The notes under the pieces: model-generated
Database searches by the model: none
The model's input: only the letters and a program-made list of their open reading frames with translations
What the model was told of the DNA's origin: nothing
Translations under genes and position numbers: made by a program
Shown: piece by piece, positions 31,567 to 43,029 of the stretch
Layout of the letters: each line of letters opens with the position of its first letter
Position numbering within the stretch: position 1 is the first letter of the stretch
Assembly (NCBI GenBank): GCA_038380435.1
Contig: JAWZYU010000011.1
Span: 79,977,501 to 80,041,500 of the forward strand
Length of the DNA stretch: 64,000 nucleotides
DNA from: Ryuthela nishihirai
Taxonomy: Eukaryota; Arthropoda; Arachnida; Araneae; Heptathelidae
Direction: 5' to 3'

Positions 31567-32364
31567 CTTTTCTAGGTATCAAGTAATGGCTACAGTGGGA
31601 TGAAAATTCTCCACTAGAAAATATCACACCTGTAAAATTTATCCATGTAAGTCAGAAGCTGTTCTTTATGAAGGAAAAACGTCTCTCACACAAAATATAT
31701 TTTTTTTGGTCACTGTAACAGTTCTCTCCCTATTTCATTGCCAGATTATTTTTACAAGTCTTTTTTATGACAAACGGAACTTATATTTGTCTAAGAAAAA
31801 TAATTTCAAATATTAATTTATTCAAAGTCCCTTGCAATATCATTTATAAATATGAAGTTTCTCGTTTGTGTTGATAAGATGATGCATTTCTTTATTGATG
31901 GTCCAAAAAACTTTGCATTTTAATGAAAACATTTTGGTTTCTACTTCTGTAAGAAAAATCTGCATTTGTAGATTTTTTTAAAGTTCTTCTCTAAATACTT
32001 TACCTGAATTTTTTTTCTCTTGTTCCTGCAGAACTTCAAAAATTAGAATGGCAACAGTAAATTCTAAATGATTGTTTTCGACTTCTAAAAATCTTCCCTT
32101 TCTTTCAGTATTAATTTACTTTGAATATTTATTGGAAAGCTCTTAGTAATTTGGTTCTTTGTTAAAAAATACCTAGAAAGAAAGTTAAGCAATTAGATAC
32201 AGGAATCATTAACAAATAATAAATAAAGCATCCAAAATATATACAAGTAAAATTAAAAAGGAGAATAATGTTTAACATTCAATTTAAATATTGTGAGCAA
32301 CCTTTGTATGAGTTTCACTAGCAGCAAGGAGGGTAGAGCTGGTTGGCTTGGACATTGTCCCATC
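31567..32364. other. No feature recognised
   Basis: AT-rich sequence without supportable coding regions. Confidence 0.5.
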
Positions 32365-32546
32365 CCATGTCTTCCCTTCTCCAAGTGACAACAGGGCGGC
32401 CATTACTCCATTCCATGGATTCCGCTCTCCAAACGACAACAGAATGGCCATTACTCCATTCCATGGATTCCGCTCTCCAAACACAGCAGAGTGGCCTTTG
32501 CTCCATCCCATGGCTTCCTCTCCAAATGACAGCAGTTGGCCATTGC
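32365..32546. repeat. 48-bp minisatellite, about 3.8 units
   Basis: Units begin CCATGGATTCCGCTCTCCAA and end ACTCCATT. Two are 48 bp, one 47 bp, and the last is partial. GC content is much higher than the surroundings. Open frames exist on both strands only because the unit length is a multiple of three. Confidence 0.9.
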
Positions 32547-32697
32547 GATAATGAGGGCCTGGGCCAGGCGAAGCATTCTTGTTTCATGGGAAATTAAGGC
32601 CTGGGCTTCGCCAACAGTTCTAGGAATTGACGGTCAGCTGAGGGGCAAAGCTCATTTAAAATCACAATTCAACAGGAAATCCCCAACTTTCTACATA

Positions 32698-32905
32698 TTT
32701 AAAATGTACGTCGCAACAATTGACTATAATGAAGTTACCAGACTTTGTAAACGTTGCAGAAAGGCTGGACACTTGTAGCATATTGTCTGCAAAAAATAAA
32801 CAAGGGCCAACCACCTTTGCTGTGACATCATTGCAGAAGCACTTGATGTAAAAATTCAAGCACCAAAACCCAAAGTAACTGAAAAGAATGAAATTTCTTT
32901 TTGAA
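32698..32905 (+). pseudogene. Zinc-knuckle (gag/ORF1-like) fragment
   Basis: One frame reads YNEVTRLCKRCRKAGHL, a stop, then HIVCKK. This is a CCHC knuckle (C-x2-C-x4-H-x4-C if the stop is counted as one residue) of the kind found in retrotransposon ORF1/Gag proteins. It is followed by about 35 hydrophilic codons. No other part of a retroelement is adjacent. Confidence 0.45.
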
Positions 32906-33044
32906 ACCAATAAGCTACAAGAAAAACTGGATGCAGGCAATTAAAACAATCTCCATTTCAAACCTTCTGACAAAGACATCAAGACAAAAATGATCGCATA
33001 TGCGAACTAAGACAAAAAAAAAATGTACCTATCTACAGAGCCTT

Positions 33045-33240
33045 AAAAAGTAGAAAACGGACCTAAAGCATGTCGATGGTGCAATCAGTCACAGAGTTAG
33101 TATTTGCTTCAAAGGAAGATAGGGCGCCAGCAATCTTGTCAAATAGGTAAGTTTGCACCTAATCTTCCTTCGAAGCGAACATGAACTCAATGATTGATTA
33201 CACAACCGATATGCTTTAGGTTTATTTTTTACTGTTTAAA
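33045..33240. mobile_element. Palindromic MITE-like sequence
   Basis: Arms of about 80 bp around a 30-bp loop. The left arm includes CCTAAAGCATGTCGATGG and CTTCAAAGGAAGAT; the right arm has the complement with several changes. No clear target duplication was found. Confidence 0.7.
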
Positions 33241-33260
33241 ACCTTATGGGAAAATCGGAA

Positions 33261-33748
33261 TTTTTATAATTTTTAAATTTATATTTTTTTATTCATTTAA
33301 AACATCTAACTTCGAAAACTTTGATATATGAAACATAAACATCGAGTACATTTAACCCCTTCCCTCGTTCAGAGTCATGTTGAAGACATTGCAGATGTCA
33401 GTGGTGGAAGTATACCCCTGGAAAAATTTATGCATAACCCTTTCCTTCCAGGGCACACCGCAGGTGGAATATTTTAATGAGCAGCAGAAATAGATTTTTA
33501 TAATTTTTAAATTTATTTTTTTTATTCATTTAAAACATCTAACTTCGAAAACTTTGATATATGAAACATAAACATCGAGTACATTTAACCCCTTCCCTCG
33601 TTCAGAGTCATGTTGAAGACATTTCAGATGTCAGTGGTGGAAGTATACCCCTGGAAAAATTTATGCATAACCCAAGAAACCAAAGAAATTTATGCATAAC
33701 CCCCCCTTCCAGGGCACACTGCAAGTGGAATATTTTAATGAGCAGCAC
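33261..33748. repeat. 234-bp tandem duplication at the left end of the big inverted repeat
   Basis: The sequence starting TTTTTATAATTTTTAAATTT at 33261 repeats at 33495. Both copies contain the GTGGAAGTATACCCCTGG block that also ends the right arm near 40850. The second copy has an extra 30-bp insertion around a repeated TTTATGCATAACCC. Confidence 0.85.
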
Positions 33749-35446
33749 AAATGGAATATTTAATGAGCGAATGTTTCAATAGGAAATGTTTTCGCAGCTG
33801 AATAATTATATCAGATAGATGGTAGAGGGATTGTTATTTGTTTTCTCACGTATCCGAGTTAGAAGGGGTAATGATAAAAATCCTTTCCTACATTGATAGA
33901 GACTACTTGTTTTCAGTAGAACAATCCTTTGGTTGACAGAAAAACCCTTTGAGGTAGGCAAATGTGGTATACAAAGGAGATATACAAATCATTAATTTAT
34001 AGGAAATCCCTTTCACGGATGAAAAACCCTCTTTCACCAAAGAGTAGTCTTTTAACCTACCACAAATTAAAAACCCTTTTTACTCTTCTACTAAAGAGTA
34101 GATATCCCTCCCTGTATGTTTTGTGTATGATTCTTTCGAGTGAAGTAACCCTTCTGGTAAAGAGTAAGGTTTTAATCCTTTTGCTAAAAGAGTACATGTT
34201 TTTTTCTGTATGTATGAGAATTCGTTTTGGTATCTGAGAGGCTGGAGTGACAATAAATTTCCCTTCTCCTCCTAAAGAACAGATGTTCTATCTCAGATGG
34301 AGATAATGAGAGCACAAGACTGAACCTCCCTACATATGGTGAAAGGTATTGTGTACAACACGTGAGAGGTTAACGAGCGGTAAATGTGTTGTCCTTAGAG
34401 AATCACCTGTGGGCCATCTCTGACGTTTCATTACATTCGAATGCTCTAGCAGACGATTGGATAATAAACAGCTCCGAGAAGTCACTTAAGAGCGTTGTGA
34501 TCATTAAACTCATCTCACGTCCTGTTTCCTGTCCGACTGCAATAGAGAATTAGGATGCAAGACACGTAATGTCTGTCTGGAGGCAGACGACGCTCAAACG
34601 CAGTAGACAAAATACTGGTATTCTATTCCGGTGTTAATATTGGGAATGCAAACATCTGATAGCATTCATAATGCACAGATACAACACTCTGTCAGTTATC
34701 ACAATAATAACTTTATCCACTTGATGTATCACTGATCGCCTGAATGTTGTAAAAGAATTGTTGGAATATCTGAAAAACCATCTGAGTAGAGGTAAATAAT
34801 ACACTTTGCATGGCTGATAATGATTATAGCATAATTAATAAAGAACAGAATACCCTTAATATAGTTTCAGCACATTTCATTTTGTCCATACGAAAGAACT
34901 CTCCGTGAATGATTACTACATTGTCGCTATACTTTGCATCTGTAAAAATACGGAACGATTATTATAGAAATGTTTTAAAAATATCTGTGGTTCGGAAAAA
35001 AAAAATCAGTATAGAGATAATCTGTTAGCCTTCCTCCATACGATGAGATCATAAGTACGACAGTTGGTTATGTCATACTATAATGATGGAATAATATATA
35101 TATGAGATGAATCATCTAGCATAATAGTAAAATGTATCCATTCTTCCTCACACAATATTAATAGATCTAAGAATTCAACGTTTGAACAGAACTGTACTTT
35201 AGTGTCTGATGATCACATCACATCAAAAAGGATTCCTGTTCAGATCTAAAAGTAATATTTTCCTCCTAGCTAATGGTTATACAGTTCTACCTAAGTCTTA
35301 GCAACAAATCTGAAGCATGCTTTACGAACACACATTCACTATGTATGTTTAAACTTTTATGTGTACGATTGTTTAGATCATCACCAACTAAAAGTGATGT
35401 AAGAGACCAGTTTCCTTCCATGAACTTTAATTGCTCCCAATCTAGA
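33631..35446 (+). mobile_element. Left arm of a 7.2-kb inverted repeat
   Basis: About 1.8 kb that returns in reverse complement at 39144-40854, with small indels and scattered substitutions. Landmarks are TATACCCCTGGAAAA at the outer end, the block coding MWYTKEIYKSLIYRKSL at 33962, AGTAATGATTAC-like and CATACGATGAGATCATAAG stretches near 35040, and TTAATTGCTCCCAA near the inner end. A possible 91-codon reading frame (33962-34237) has an 82-codon counterpart in the other arm. The difference includes a 27-base in-frame segment and a few substitutions. I do not recognise the sequence, and the frame may be by chance. Long arms like these occur in giant DNA transposons and in inverted duplications. 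Confidence 0.88.
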
Positions 35447-36539
35447 ACTTAAAAGTCAAACTTTTATTCCACTGTTAAAGAGTATTGAGAAATTTGGAAA
35501 ATGGCATATCACTTTACTGAAATTAAACGAACAATCGTGGAAGAATAATTTCTATTATTTATTCTGATTGGTCATTAGGGATAAATGAAAACAAAATAGC
35601 GATTCTCTCTGTGAGCAAAGTATTATCACAACTGCTGTGTGGATACTCGAGTGACTAATATGATGGGTAGAGAGATTCAGCCTGGAAAGGATTTAGAAAA
35701 CATCAAAGAGTGAAAGGATTCCGTGTGGTGTTATTCCTAGGATTAAAAAGCATGCAGAAACTTTGTGCAGTGGTGAAACTATAACATTTGCTGATTGGTT
35801 AGATGAGGAACTTAGATCAATTTTGAATTCCACAGATCCTAAGAAATTCTCTCTTTATCTGAGAGAGTTGCAGAATTATGTGAGTGATCTGTTTCTTGCA
35901 GAATAAAGTGGTGTTCCTGATAACTTTATTATGAGAGTTGCAGAATCATGTTATTGTGTTGACTTATGTAGAATAAAATGGTGTGTTCGTGGTCTTGTAA
36001 CTATTATTACGCTCTTGGATTCTATGAAGTCTGTAAATTTATACTTCGATAATTGTAACCTTTCTGAAGATAGTGGATGAATAAAAGATTTTTTCCTGCA
36101 AAGTTGTTTATTGACTATTCGTTAACCTTCCTAACTTAACCGAATCATGAAAGGTAAAATAAATGACTAAGTGAAAACTGAAGGGTAAATGATATTAGAG
36201 AGGGAAAATAAAGCTGTAGCTTTTGATTTTGTATGTATGATGGCTATGGAAGAAATCACACCCCAGTTTCACTACGATTATCTCGAATGAAATAGAGAAA
36301 CAAATGTTAAACTGATTATGCTTACATTCATATATTAGTCAGAGATTCTCCTCCGAATAATCATCTTTCTCTTAGCAACTAATTGCAATCGACTATTCTA
36401 GTGGGTTTTCTGTTTCACTGTTCTGATGAGCTAAAATGTATTTGGAAATTCCTAATAGAGCTATAATACCAATCTGTTGAGGTTTGTAAGATGTAAAGTC
36501 TCAAATCTTCTGCTTTTAAATTGTTAGCTTCTTCTGTAG
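35447..36539 (+). other. Centre of the inverted repeat, left part
   Basis: Single-copy AT-rich DNA between the arms. It contains an interrupted reading frame (35697-36080) annotated separately; nothing else is recognised. Confidence 0.5.
35697..36080 (+). pseudogene. Unrecognised reading frame with one internal stop
   Basis: From a TAG at 35694 this frame is open for 69 codons, meets TAA at 35904, then is open for 57 more codons to TGA at 36078. The peptide is protein-like: ADWLDEELRSILNSTD, then FSLYLRELQNYVSDLFLAE before the stop, and IITLLDSMKSVNLYFDNCN after it. About 57 bp containing GAGAGTTGCAGAAT are duplicated in tandem (35865-35925 and 35933-35995), which contributes to the break. 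There is no ATG near the beginning and no family I recognise. It may be a broken gene of the element bounded by the inverted repeat, or chance. Confidence 0.3.
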
Positions 36540-37700
36540 TAAGCATGTGTGTGAAAGACAGTGTTTATTCTTGCATGTGAACACAGACACACACACATGT
36601 TAACATGCATACAAACAAACATGAATACAGTCAGACATGTACGCATACAGAGATGGAAATATGCATACAAACATCTTGACATCAACACATTACATATAGA
36701 GAAACAAACATGAACACTCGCACACACACAATAACATATACACGAGCCCTCACACATACAGAGAAACGAACATGAACACACAGACGAATGTGTATAGACA
36801 TCTTAACACACACACATGATAACGTATACACATGAGCACACACACACAACACACATACACACACTGAGAAATGAACATACACATACAGAGAGACGAATAT
36901 TTGCACACAGATATCTTAACATACACACACGATTTGCAGAAACATAATACACAGACATACTCACGTGATAACATATACACATAGAGAAACAAACATGAAC
37001 AGTTACACACACATAAAAACACGTTAACATACACATAGAGACAAATATGTGCAAACTGACATCTTAACATACACACACATCTACAATTCATAGAAACATA
37101 ATACATGCAATATACACAAAGAGAAACAAACATGAGCACTCACAGACACACGTAGAGACAAATATGTGCATACAAACATCTTAACACACACATACATAAC
37201 ATATACATAGAGAAACAAACATGAGTACTCACACACACGTTAACATGCAAACACACGCAGAGAAACACACATGAACATAGACAGACACACACGTTAACAT
37301 GCAAACACACGCAGAGAAACACATGAACATAGACAGACACACACGCTAACATGCAAACACACGCAGAGAAACACACATGAACATAGAGACACACACGTTA
37401 ACATACACACGCAGAGAAACAAATATGAACATACAGAGAGACGAATATGTATAGAGATATCTTAACATATACATGTGCACACATAATTCGTAGAAACAAA
37501 ACACACACACAATTGGATAGAGAAATATACATAGAGACGAATATATACATCACGCGATTTGTAGAAACAAACGTACACAAAGACGATTATGAATACACAG
37601 ACATATACACACATGCACAGACATGTAGACTAATACGAGCACATAAAGAGACACTAATATGTGCATACAGAGACACACACACATACATACAGCCAAACAG
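36540..37700. repeat. CA-rich minisatellite
   Basis: More than 1.1 kb of diverged units made of ACACAC runs, GAGAAACAAACATGAAC and ATCTTAACATACACACAC. The clearest part is three tandem 52-54-bp units starting GTTAACATGCAAACACACGC at about 37231-37390. Long open frames on the minus strand are Cys/Val repeats produced by the satellite and not genes. Confidence 0.9.
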
Positions 37701-38095
37701 TATAACATTAATGTAGGTTTTGGTATCGAAAATGGTGTGCTTTCCTGCAGCGCACCACCTCATGGGCTAAAGAATCTTTCTCAAACCCATTCACAGTGGG
37801 TTTTTTCAAATGTGTTGTGGATACTGATCGTTATCTCGATAGATTTAAATGTGAACAATAAAGTGCATACGTCTTTGTACGAAATCGTTTATAATGTAAC
37901 AATATTTCCTCTAAAGTTGGAAGTTGATAGCATGAACTGAGAAAAGAGAAGGTTCACTGGTTAAATATTTAGATGTTAACGATATATACACTCTCTGATT
38001 GTTGAAATCAATTGTTACAAGGAAATTATTATAACGTACCATTCTCAAACTAGTAGTTCCAAATTATATCTTTGCTTTGGAAATATATAGGACTT

Positions 38096-38268
38096 CAAGC
38101 AGCTAATTGTCATAACGGTTACAGGAACCTTTCAGTTTATACGGCACAGTAGGTGTGAGATGTCGGGATCTTAGCAGAAAAACAAAGAAACGTTCATGTC
38201 TTACTATGGAGCTCGAACCTTGGGTTTCTTAGATCAGAAGTCGTGTGTTAACTAGTTGTCTGTGGGAT
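38096..38268 (-). repeat. SINE-B, most complete copy
   Basis: Contains the CAGTTTATACGGCACAGTAG body and continues into a tRNA-like region not present in the other copies. Read on the minus strand there is a B-box GGTTCGAGCTC, preceded by an anticodon-arm-like TTCTGATCTAAGAA and an A-box-like AACTAGTTAACACACG. A second tRNA-derived SINE family distinct from SINE-A. Confidence 0.6.
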
Positions 38269-38503
38269 AGATTTAAAACATATCTGATTCTGCATCGTGG
38301 GTAAAGTACTGAAGAGTATTCGTTTCATCTCTTTTCAGGTTAATGTGATGAATTCGTTGTGAAGATCAGAGAATTACCAAATCTAGATATAAGGAAAAAA
38401 ATAATGTCTCAGATGCGATGAATGTATTCGGAGATCCACAATTTATGATAGTATAGACAAAGCGTGCAAGGAAGGTAATCGTTCATCAGAAAGACAATGT
38501 AGA

Positions 38504-38889
38504 TTGGGTTGTTTTACCTCTGAGTGGCACTTTATTGCACACCATGGGCTAAATGGCCAGGTCACATGGACCCCGAAGGCTCAGAGAAGGTTGGGGGAGG
38601 GGACCCACTGGAACAGCTGTTGGGAGACAGATGGTAGCCTCCCGTCAAGGCCATGCAGCGTGTTCTTTAACGTGCACAGGGTATGGCTCTCCCATACACG
38701 GGGCCACGGCTTAACGTCCCATCCGACGGACGGCGGCCTTTCCAAGCCCATCGGTGTCCCCTACTGACCGTGGGCAGGGCGGGGAATTTTGCGGAGATAA
38801 ATCTCAACGCTGACCCAGCTGCGACTCGAACCTGGGAAGTACAGATTACGAGCCTGGCGAGCTACCGACTGAGCCACCCCCCCGCCCCC
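38504..38889 (-). repeat. SINE-A, full length, 12-bp target duplication
   Basis: 386 bp flanked by AGACAATGTAGA at 38492-38503 and 38890-38901. Read on the minus strand the head is tRNA-like: A-box TGGCTCAGTCGGTAG, an anticodon arm with loop CTCGTAA (anticodon CGT, threonine-like) and B-box GGTTCGAGTCG. The body is shared by all copies: GGCGGGGAATTTTGCGG in the head-proximal part, CATCCGACGGACGG, CGTGTTCTTTAACGTGCAC, GTAGCCTCCCGTCAAGG. It ends in a short poorly defined tail (GTAAAACAACCCAA). Confidence 0.95.
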
Positions 38890-39143
38890 AGACAATGTAG
38901 AAAATCAGTATTCAAGTCTTTTATTAATAACTGAGGATGGAATAATTTTCATTCTGTGAAGTATTTCAAACACTATTTGTAAGAAAAATTATCGTTTACT
39001 TGTATAATACATAGGTTCGAAGAGCATGCTTGTGTTCCTCTCTGTATTGTCATGAGTCCTAGAGTGTCTACACTTTTGGCACATTTTATTGAATAATGAT
39101 TTGTTGAACCTACGTGATAAGGTTTGTAACTCTCATGAGTATC

Positions 39144-40854
39144 TAGCTTGGGAGCAATTAAAGTTCATGGAAGGAAACGAGTATCTTACGTCACTTTTAG
39201 TGGTGATGATCTAAACAATCGTACACATAAAAGTTTAAACATACATAGCGAATGTGTGTTCATAAAGCATGCTTCAGATTTGGTGCTAAGACTTGTGTAG
39301 AACTGCATAACCATTAGCTAGGAGGAAAATATTATTTTTAGATCTGAACAGGAATCCTTTTTGATGTGATCATCAGACACTAAAGTACAGTTCTGTTCAA
39401 ACGTTGAATTCTTAGATCTATTAATATTGTGTGAGGAAGAATGGATACATTTTACTATTATGCTAGATGATTCATCTCATATATATATTATTCCATCATT
39501 ATAGTATGACATAACCAACTGTCGTACTTATGATCTCATCGTATGGAGGAAGGCTAACGGATTATCTCTACACTGATTTTTTGTTCCAAATCACTGATTT
39601 TTAGAACATTTCTATAATAATCGTTCTGTATTTTTACAGATGCAAAGTATATCTAGCGAAAAGGTAGTAATCACTCACATAGAGTTCTTTTGTATGGACA
39701 GAATGAAATGTACTCAAACTATATTAAGGTATTCTGTACTTTATTATGTTATAATCATTATCAGCCATGCAAAGTGTATTATTTACCTCTACTCAGATGG
39801 TTTTTCAGATATTCCAACAATTCTTTTATAACATTCAGGCGATCAGTGATACATCAAGTGGAGAAAGTTATTATTGTGATAACTGACAGAGTGTTGTATC
39901 TGTGCATTATGAATGCTATCAGATGTTTGCATTCCCAATATTAACACCGGAATAGAATACCAGTATTTTGTCTACCGCGTTTGAGCGTCGTCTGCCTCCA
40001 GACAGACATTACGTGTCTTGCATCCTAATTCACTATTGCAGTCAGACAGGAAACAGGACATGAGATGAGTTTAATGATCACAACGCTCTTAAGTGACTTC
40101 TCGGAGCTGTATTATTATCGAATCGTCTGCTAGAGCATTCGAATGTAATGAAACATCAGAGATGGCCCACAGGTGATTCTCTAAGAACAAAACATTTACC
40201 GCTCGTTAACCTTTCACGTGTTGTACACAATACCTTTCACCATATGTAGGGAGGTTCAGTCTTGTGCTCTCATTATCTCCATCTGAGATAGAACATCTGT
40301 TCTTTAGGAGGAGAAGGGAAATTTATTGTCACTCTAGCCTCTCAGATACCAAAACGAATTCTCATGCATACAGAGAAAAACATATACTCTTTTAGCAAAA
40401 GGGTTACTTCACTCGAAAGAATCACACACAAAACGTACAGGGAGGGATATCTACTTTTTAGTAGGAGAGTAAAAAGGGTTTTTAATTTGTGGAAGGTTAA
40501 AAGACTACTCTTTGGTGAAAGAGGGTTTTTCATCTGTGAAAGGGATTTCCTATAAATTAATGATTTGTGTATCTCCTTTGTATACCACATTTGCCTACCT
40601 CAAAGGTTTTTTCTGTCAACAAAAGGATTGTTCTACTGAAAACAAGTAGTCTCTATGTAGGAAAGGATTTTTATCATTACCCCTTCTAACTCGGATACGT
40701 CAGAAAACAAATAACGATCCCTCTACCTCTGATATAATTATTCAGCTGCGAAAACATCCTCTCATTAAATAATCCACCTGTACTATTCATACTGCTGCTC
40801 TGGAATGAAAGGGTTATGCATAAATTTTCTCAGGGGTATACTTCCACTACTGAC
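39144..40854 (-). mobile_element. Right arm of the 7.2-kb inverted repeat
   Basis: Reverse complement of 33631-35446. It lacks a 27-bp segment present in the left arm (near 34160-34186, around GGTAAAGAGTAAGG) and lacks the tandem duplication at the outer end. The homology stops at TCAGTAGTGGAAG on the outside (40854) and at GGGAGCAATTAAAG on the inside. Confidence 0.88.
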
Positions 40855-41436
40855 GACAGGAGCCTTAATTTGAGATGACTGTTAAAGTCGAATTCCGCGA
40901 AAATGCGCCCATTTTATCAGGGAGGTATAGTGGGTACAAAATTCGATTTAGTTTACGATCGTCCTTATACGAACTTTCATTTGACACCAACTCGTAACTA
41001 TAGGCTCTCACATTTGTAAGATATATAACGACTTTCACCTTTCCAGGAGTGGAAGAAAGCACAGGGGGGTGGGATTTTTTATACCCTAAGTCACAAGTTT
41101 TCCTTCAATACATAGCTTGTTACCTTCTGCACTCGTATTCAGGAGATATATGGGAACAATCATTTTCATACTTTCCACCCTTCTTTAGAAGAGAAAAGCA
41201 TGGGTCAACTTTTCATAGCTTATGTCATTCCCCGTTTCAGAAGCTTTCATTAGATGTACAGCTTGTTACTTTTAGTCTTCGCTTTCAAAATATTTCCATA
41301 TTAAAACATATTTAGGTTGAACTTGAAATTTTTATTGCTAGATGACAGAGTATTATTTTCTGAGCAAGGTCTTTTTAATTGTTTCAAAATTAGAATTATT
41401 CTGTAAATAATAAAAATAAATAAATAAATACCCCCT
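40855..41436. other. No gene recognised
   Basis: Contains two loosely similar blocks (around TACATAGCTTGTTACCTT and TACAGCTTGTTACTTTTAG, about 150 bp apart) that suggest an old duplication. No coding region. Confidence 0.4.
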
Positions 41437-41525
41437 CAAGCAGCTGCTTGCCACAGAGGTCTGACAGGAGCCTGTCAGTTTATATGCCACAGTAGGAGAT
41501 CTGAGAGGATGGCAGGACCTACTTG
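41437..41525 (-). repeat. SINE-B fragment
   Basis: CAAGCAGCTGCTTGCCACAG through CAGTTTATATGCCACAGTAG to AGGATGGCAGGACCTAC; the tRNA-like part is absent. Confidence 0.7.
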
Positions 41526-42020
41526 CATATATTTCAAAGAACATGCAATTTAATAGTTTATATTTTTAATAATCACTTGTTCTTGATGAAACCATATTTC
41601 AGATGGAAGATTTGCTTCGCTTATCCTGGTGGCTGAGTATTATGCTTGGCTACCTGTATAGTAGGGTTACTAGTAAAGTTTGATATCGGCAGTGGAAGTA
41701 CACAATATAATGGACTCTGAGCAACTTTCAGCAGTACTGTACAAGAAAAAAAGAGGAACTACATAATTATCCTGTTTCAGGCAGATCTTTTTTATATTAT
41801 TATGTAGATTTAAATGCTTTTTTTTTTAAGATAATGAAGTTCAAATCATTGTTTTTTTATTATATTGTTTTAAATAGGCACCATCAAAATTTATATGATT
41901 GTTTTTGTCAAATTTTTTAAAATAAATTTCACAAATCACTTTATTCTGACTCACATAACCTATTTCTGTCTGTTGTTTATTTCAGTAAAAGATTAATCTT
42001 CGTGGTTAATAAAAAGAAGA

Positions 42021-42405
42021 GTTGGGTTGTTTTACCTCTGAACGGTACTTTTTTGCACACCATGGGCTAAATGGCCAGGTCACATGGACCCCAAAGGCTC
42101 AGAGAAGGTTGGGGGAGGGGACCCACTGGAACAGCTGTTGGGAGACAAGATGGTAGCCTCCCGTCAAGGCCATCTAGCGTGTTCTTTCACGTGCACAGGG
42201 TATGGCTCTCCCGCACACGGGGCCACGGCTTAACGTCCCATCCGACGGACGGCGGCCTTTCCAAGCCCATCGGTGTCCCCTACTGACCGTGGGCAGGGTG
42301 GGGGAATTTTGCGGAGATAAATCTCAACTCTGACCCAGCTGGGACTCGAACCTGGGAACTACAGATTACGAGCCTGGCGCGCTACCGACTGACCACCCCC
42401 GCCCC
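42021..42405 (-). repeat. SINE-A, full length, 13-bp target duplication
   Basis: 385 bp flanked by AATAAAAAGAAGA at 42008-42020 and 42406-42418. Very similar to the 38.5-kb copy, with the same CGT anticodon-loop reading and a good B-box. The two copies look like the youngest in the window. Confidence 0.95.
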
Positions 42406-42418
42406 AATAAAAAGAAGA

Positions 42419-43029
42419 AAAATAATTTAAAGACGATTTCTGTTGTTAAAATACTTGCTGCAAAATTCTTTGAAAACCCCAACTTTCTTTAGAGCTTAAT
42501 TTCTACTACCTTGAAAAGCCTTCCCGTGTCAAATTTGATTCAATGTTAGTCATCATTAAAACTCATATTTTTTACTCTGACTAAATAATCATTTAGGTAA
42601 TTAAACAAGGTCCATTCTTTGTAGAAATTAGTTGATCGTATTCCTGCTTGTTGTGCATCCTTGTTAAATGTCAGAACAACAAACGCGAAAACTTTCCTGA
42701 AATACAATTTTTATTCTCATTCAAAACTTTTCATCTCCAAGCCATGCTAAAGGTTAGGACAACAGCTCGATTTTCTTCCCACTTCCAGAAAACTTATTTT
42801 GCTGAATAATCTTATCCATGAAGCAGGGACGTGTTAGAGCAGAAATGTGTGTAACTTTCATTATTGTGCGGAAATTGGGTGTTTTACGGGTGGGTCGCAA
42901 AACATTTTTTGCCTGGATGCAGAATTGACTAGGCACGACCTTGCTTAGAATTCTTATTTATTCGCAGGCAATTTCTATGGACGGTGCAACAGTTTTCATA
43001 ATCTTTAAAGGTATCGAGTTATAAATTAG
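42419..43029. other. No feature recognised
   Basis: AT-rich sequence. Confidence 0.5.

Noticed and set aside
32284..32597. Open frames on both strands over the 48-bp minisatellite
   Set aside because: Unit length divisible by three keeps all frames open; no motif or support.
33962..34237. A gene conserved in both arms of the inverted repeat
   Set aside because: The frame is present in both arms, but this is expected from duplication of the whole arm; the differences do not clearly favour silent changes and the peptide has no recognisable motif.
36524..37580. Long minus-strand frames rich in Cys and Val
   Set aside because: They are direct translations of a CA-rich minisatellite; all frames show the same repeat pattern and there is no start or splice context.
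38504..38934. Open frames in SINE-A copies (also at 2436, 22449, 27982 and 42071)
   Set aside because: The same peptides recur wherever the SINE occurs, in different states of decay; the repeat has no coding function.
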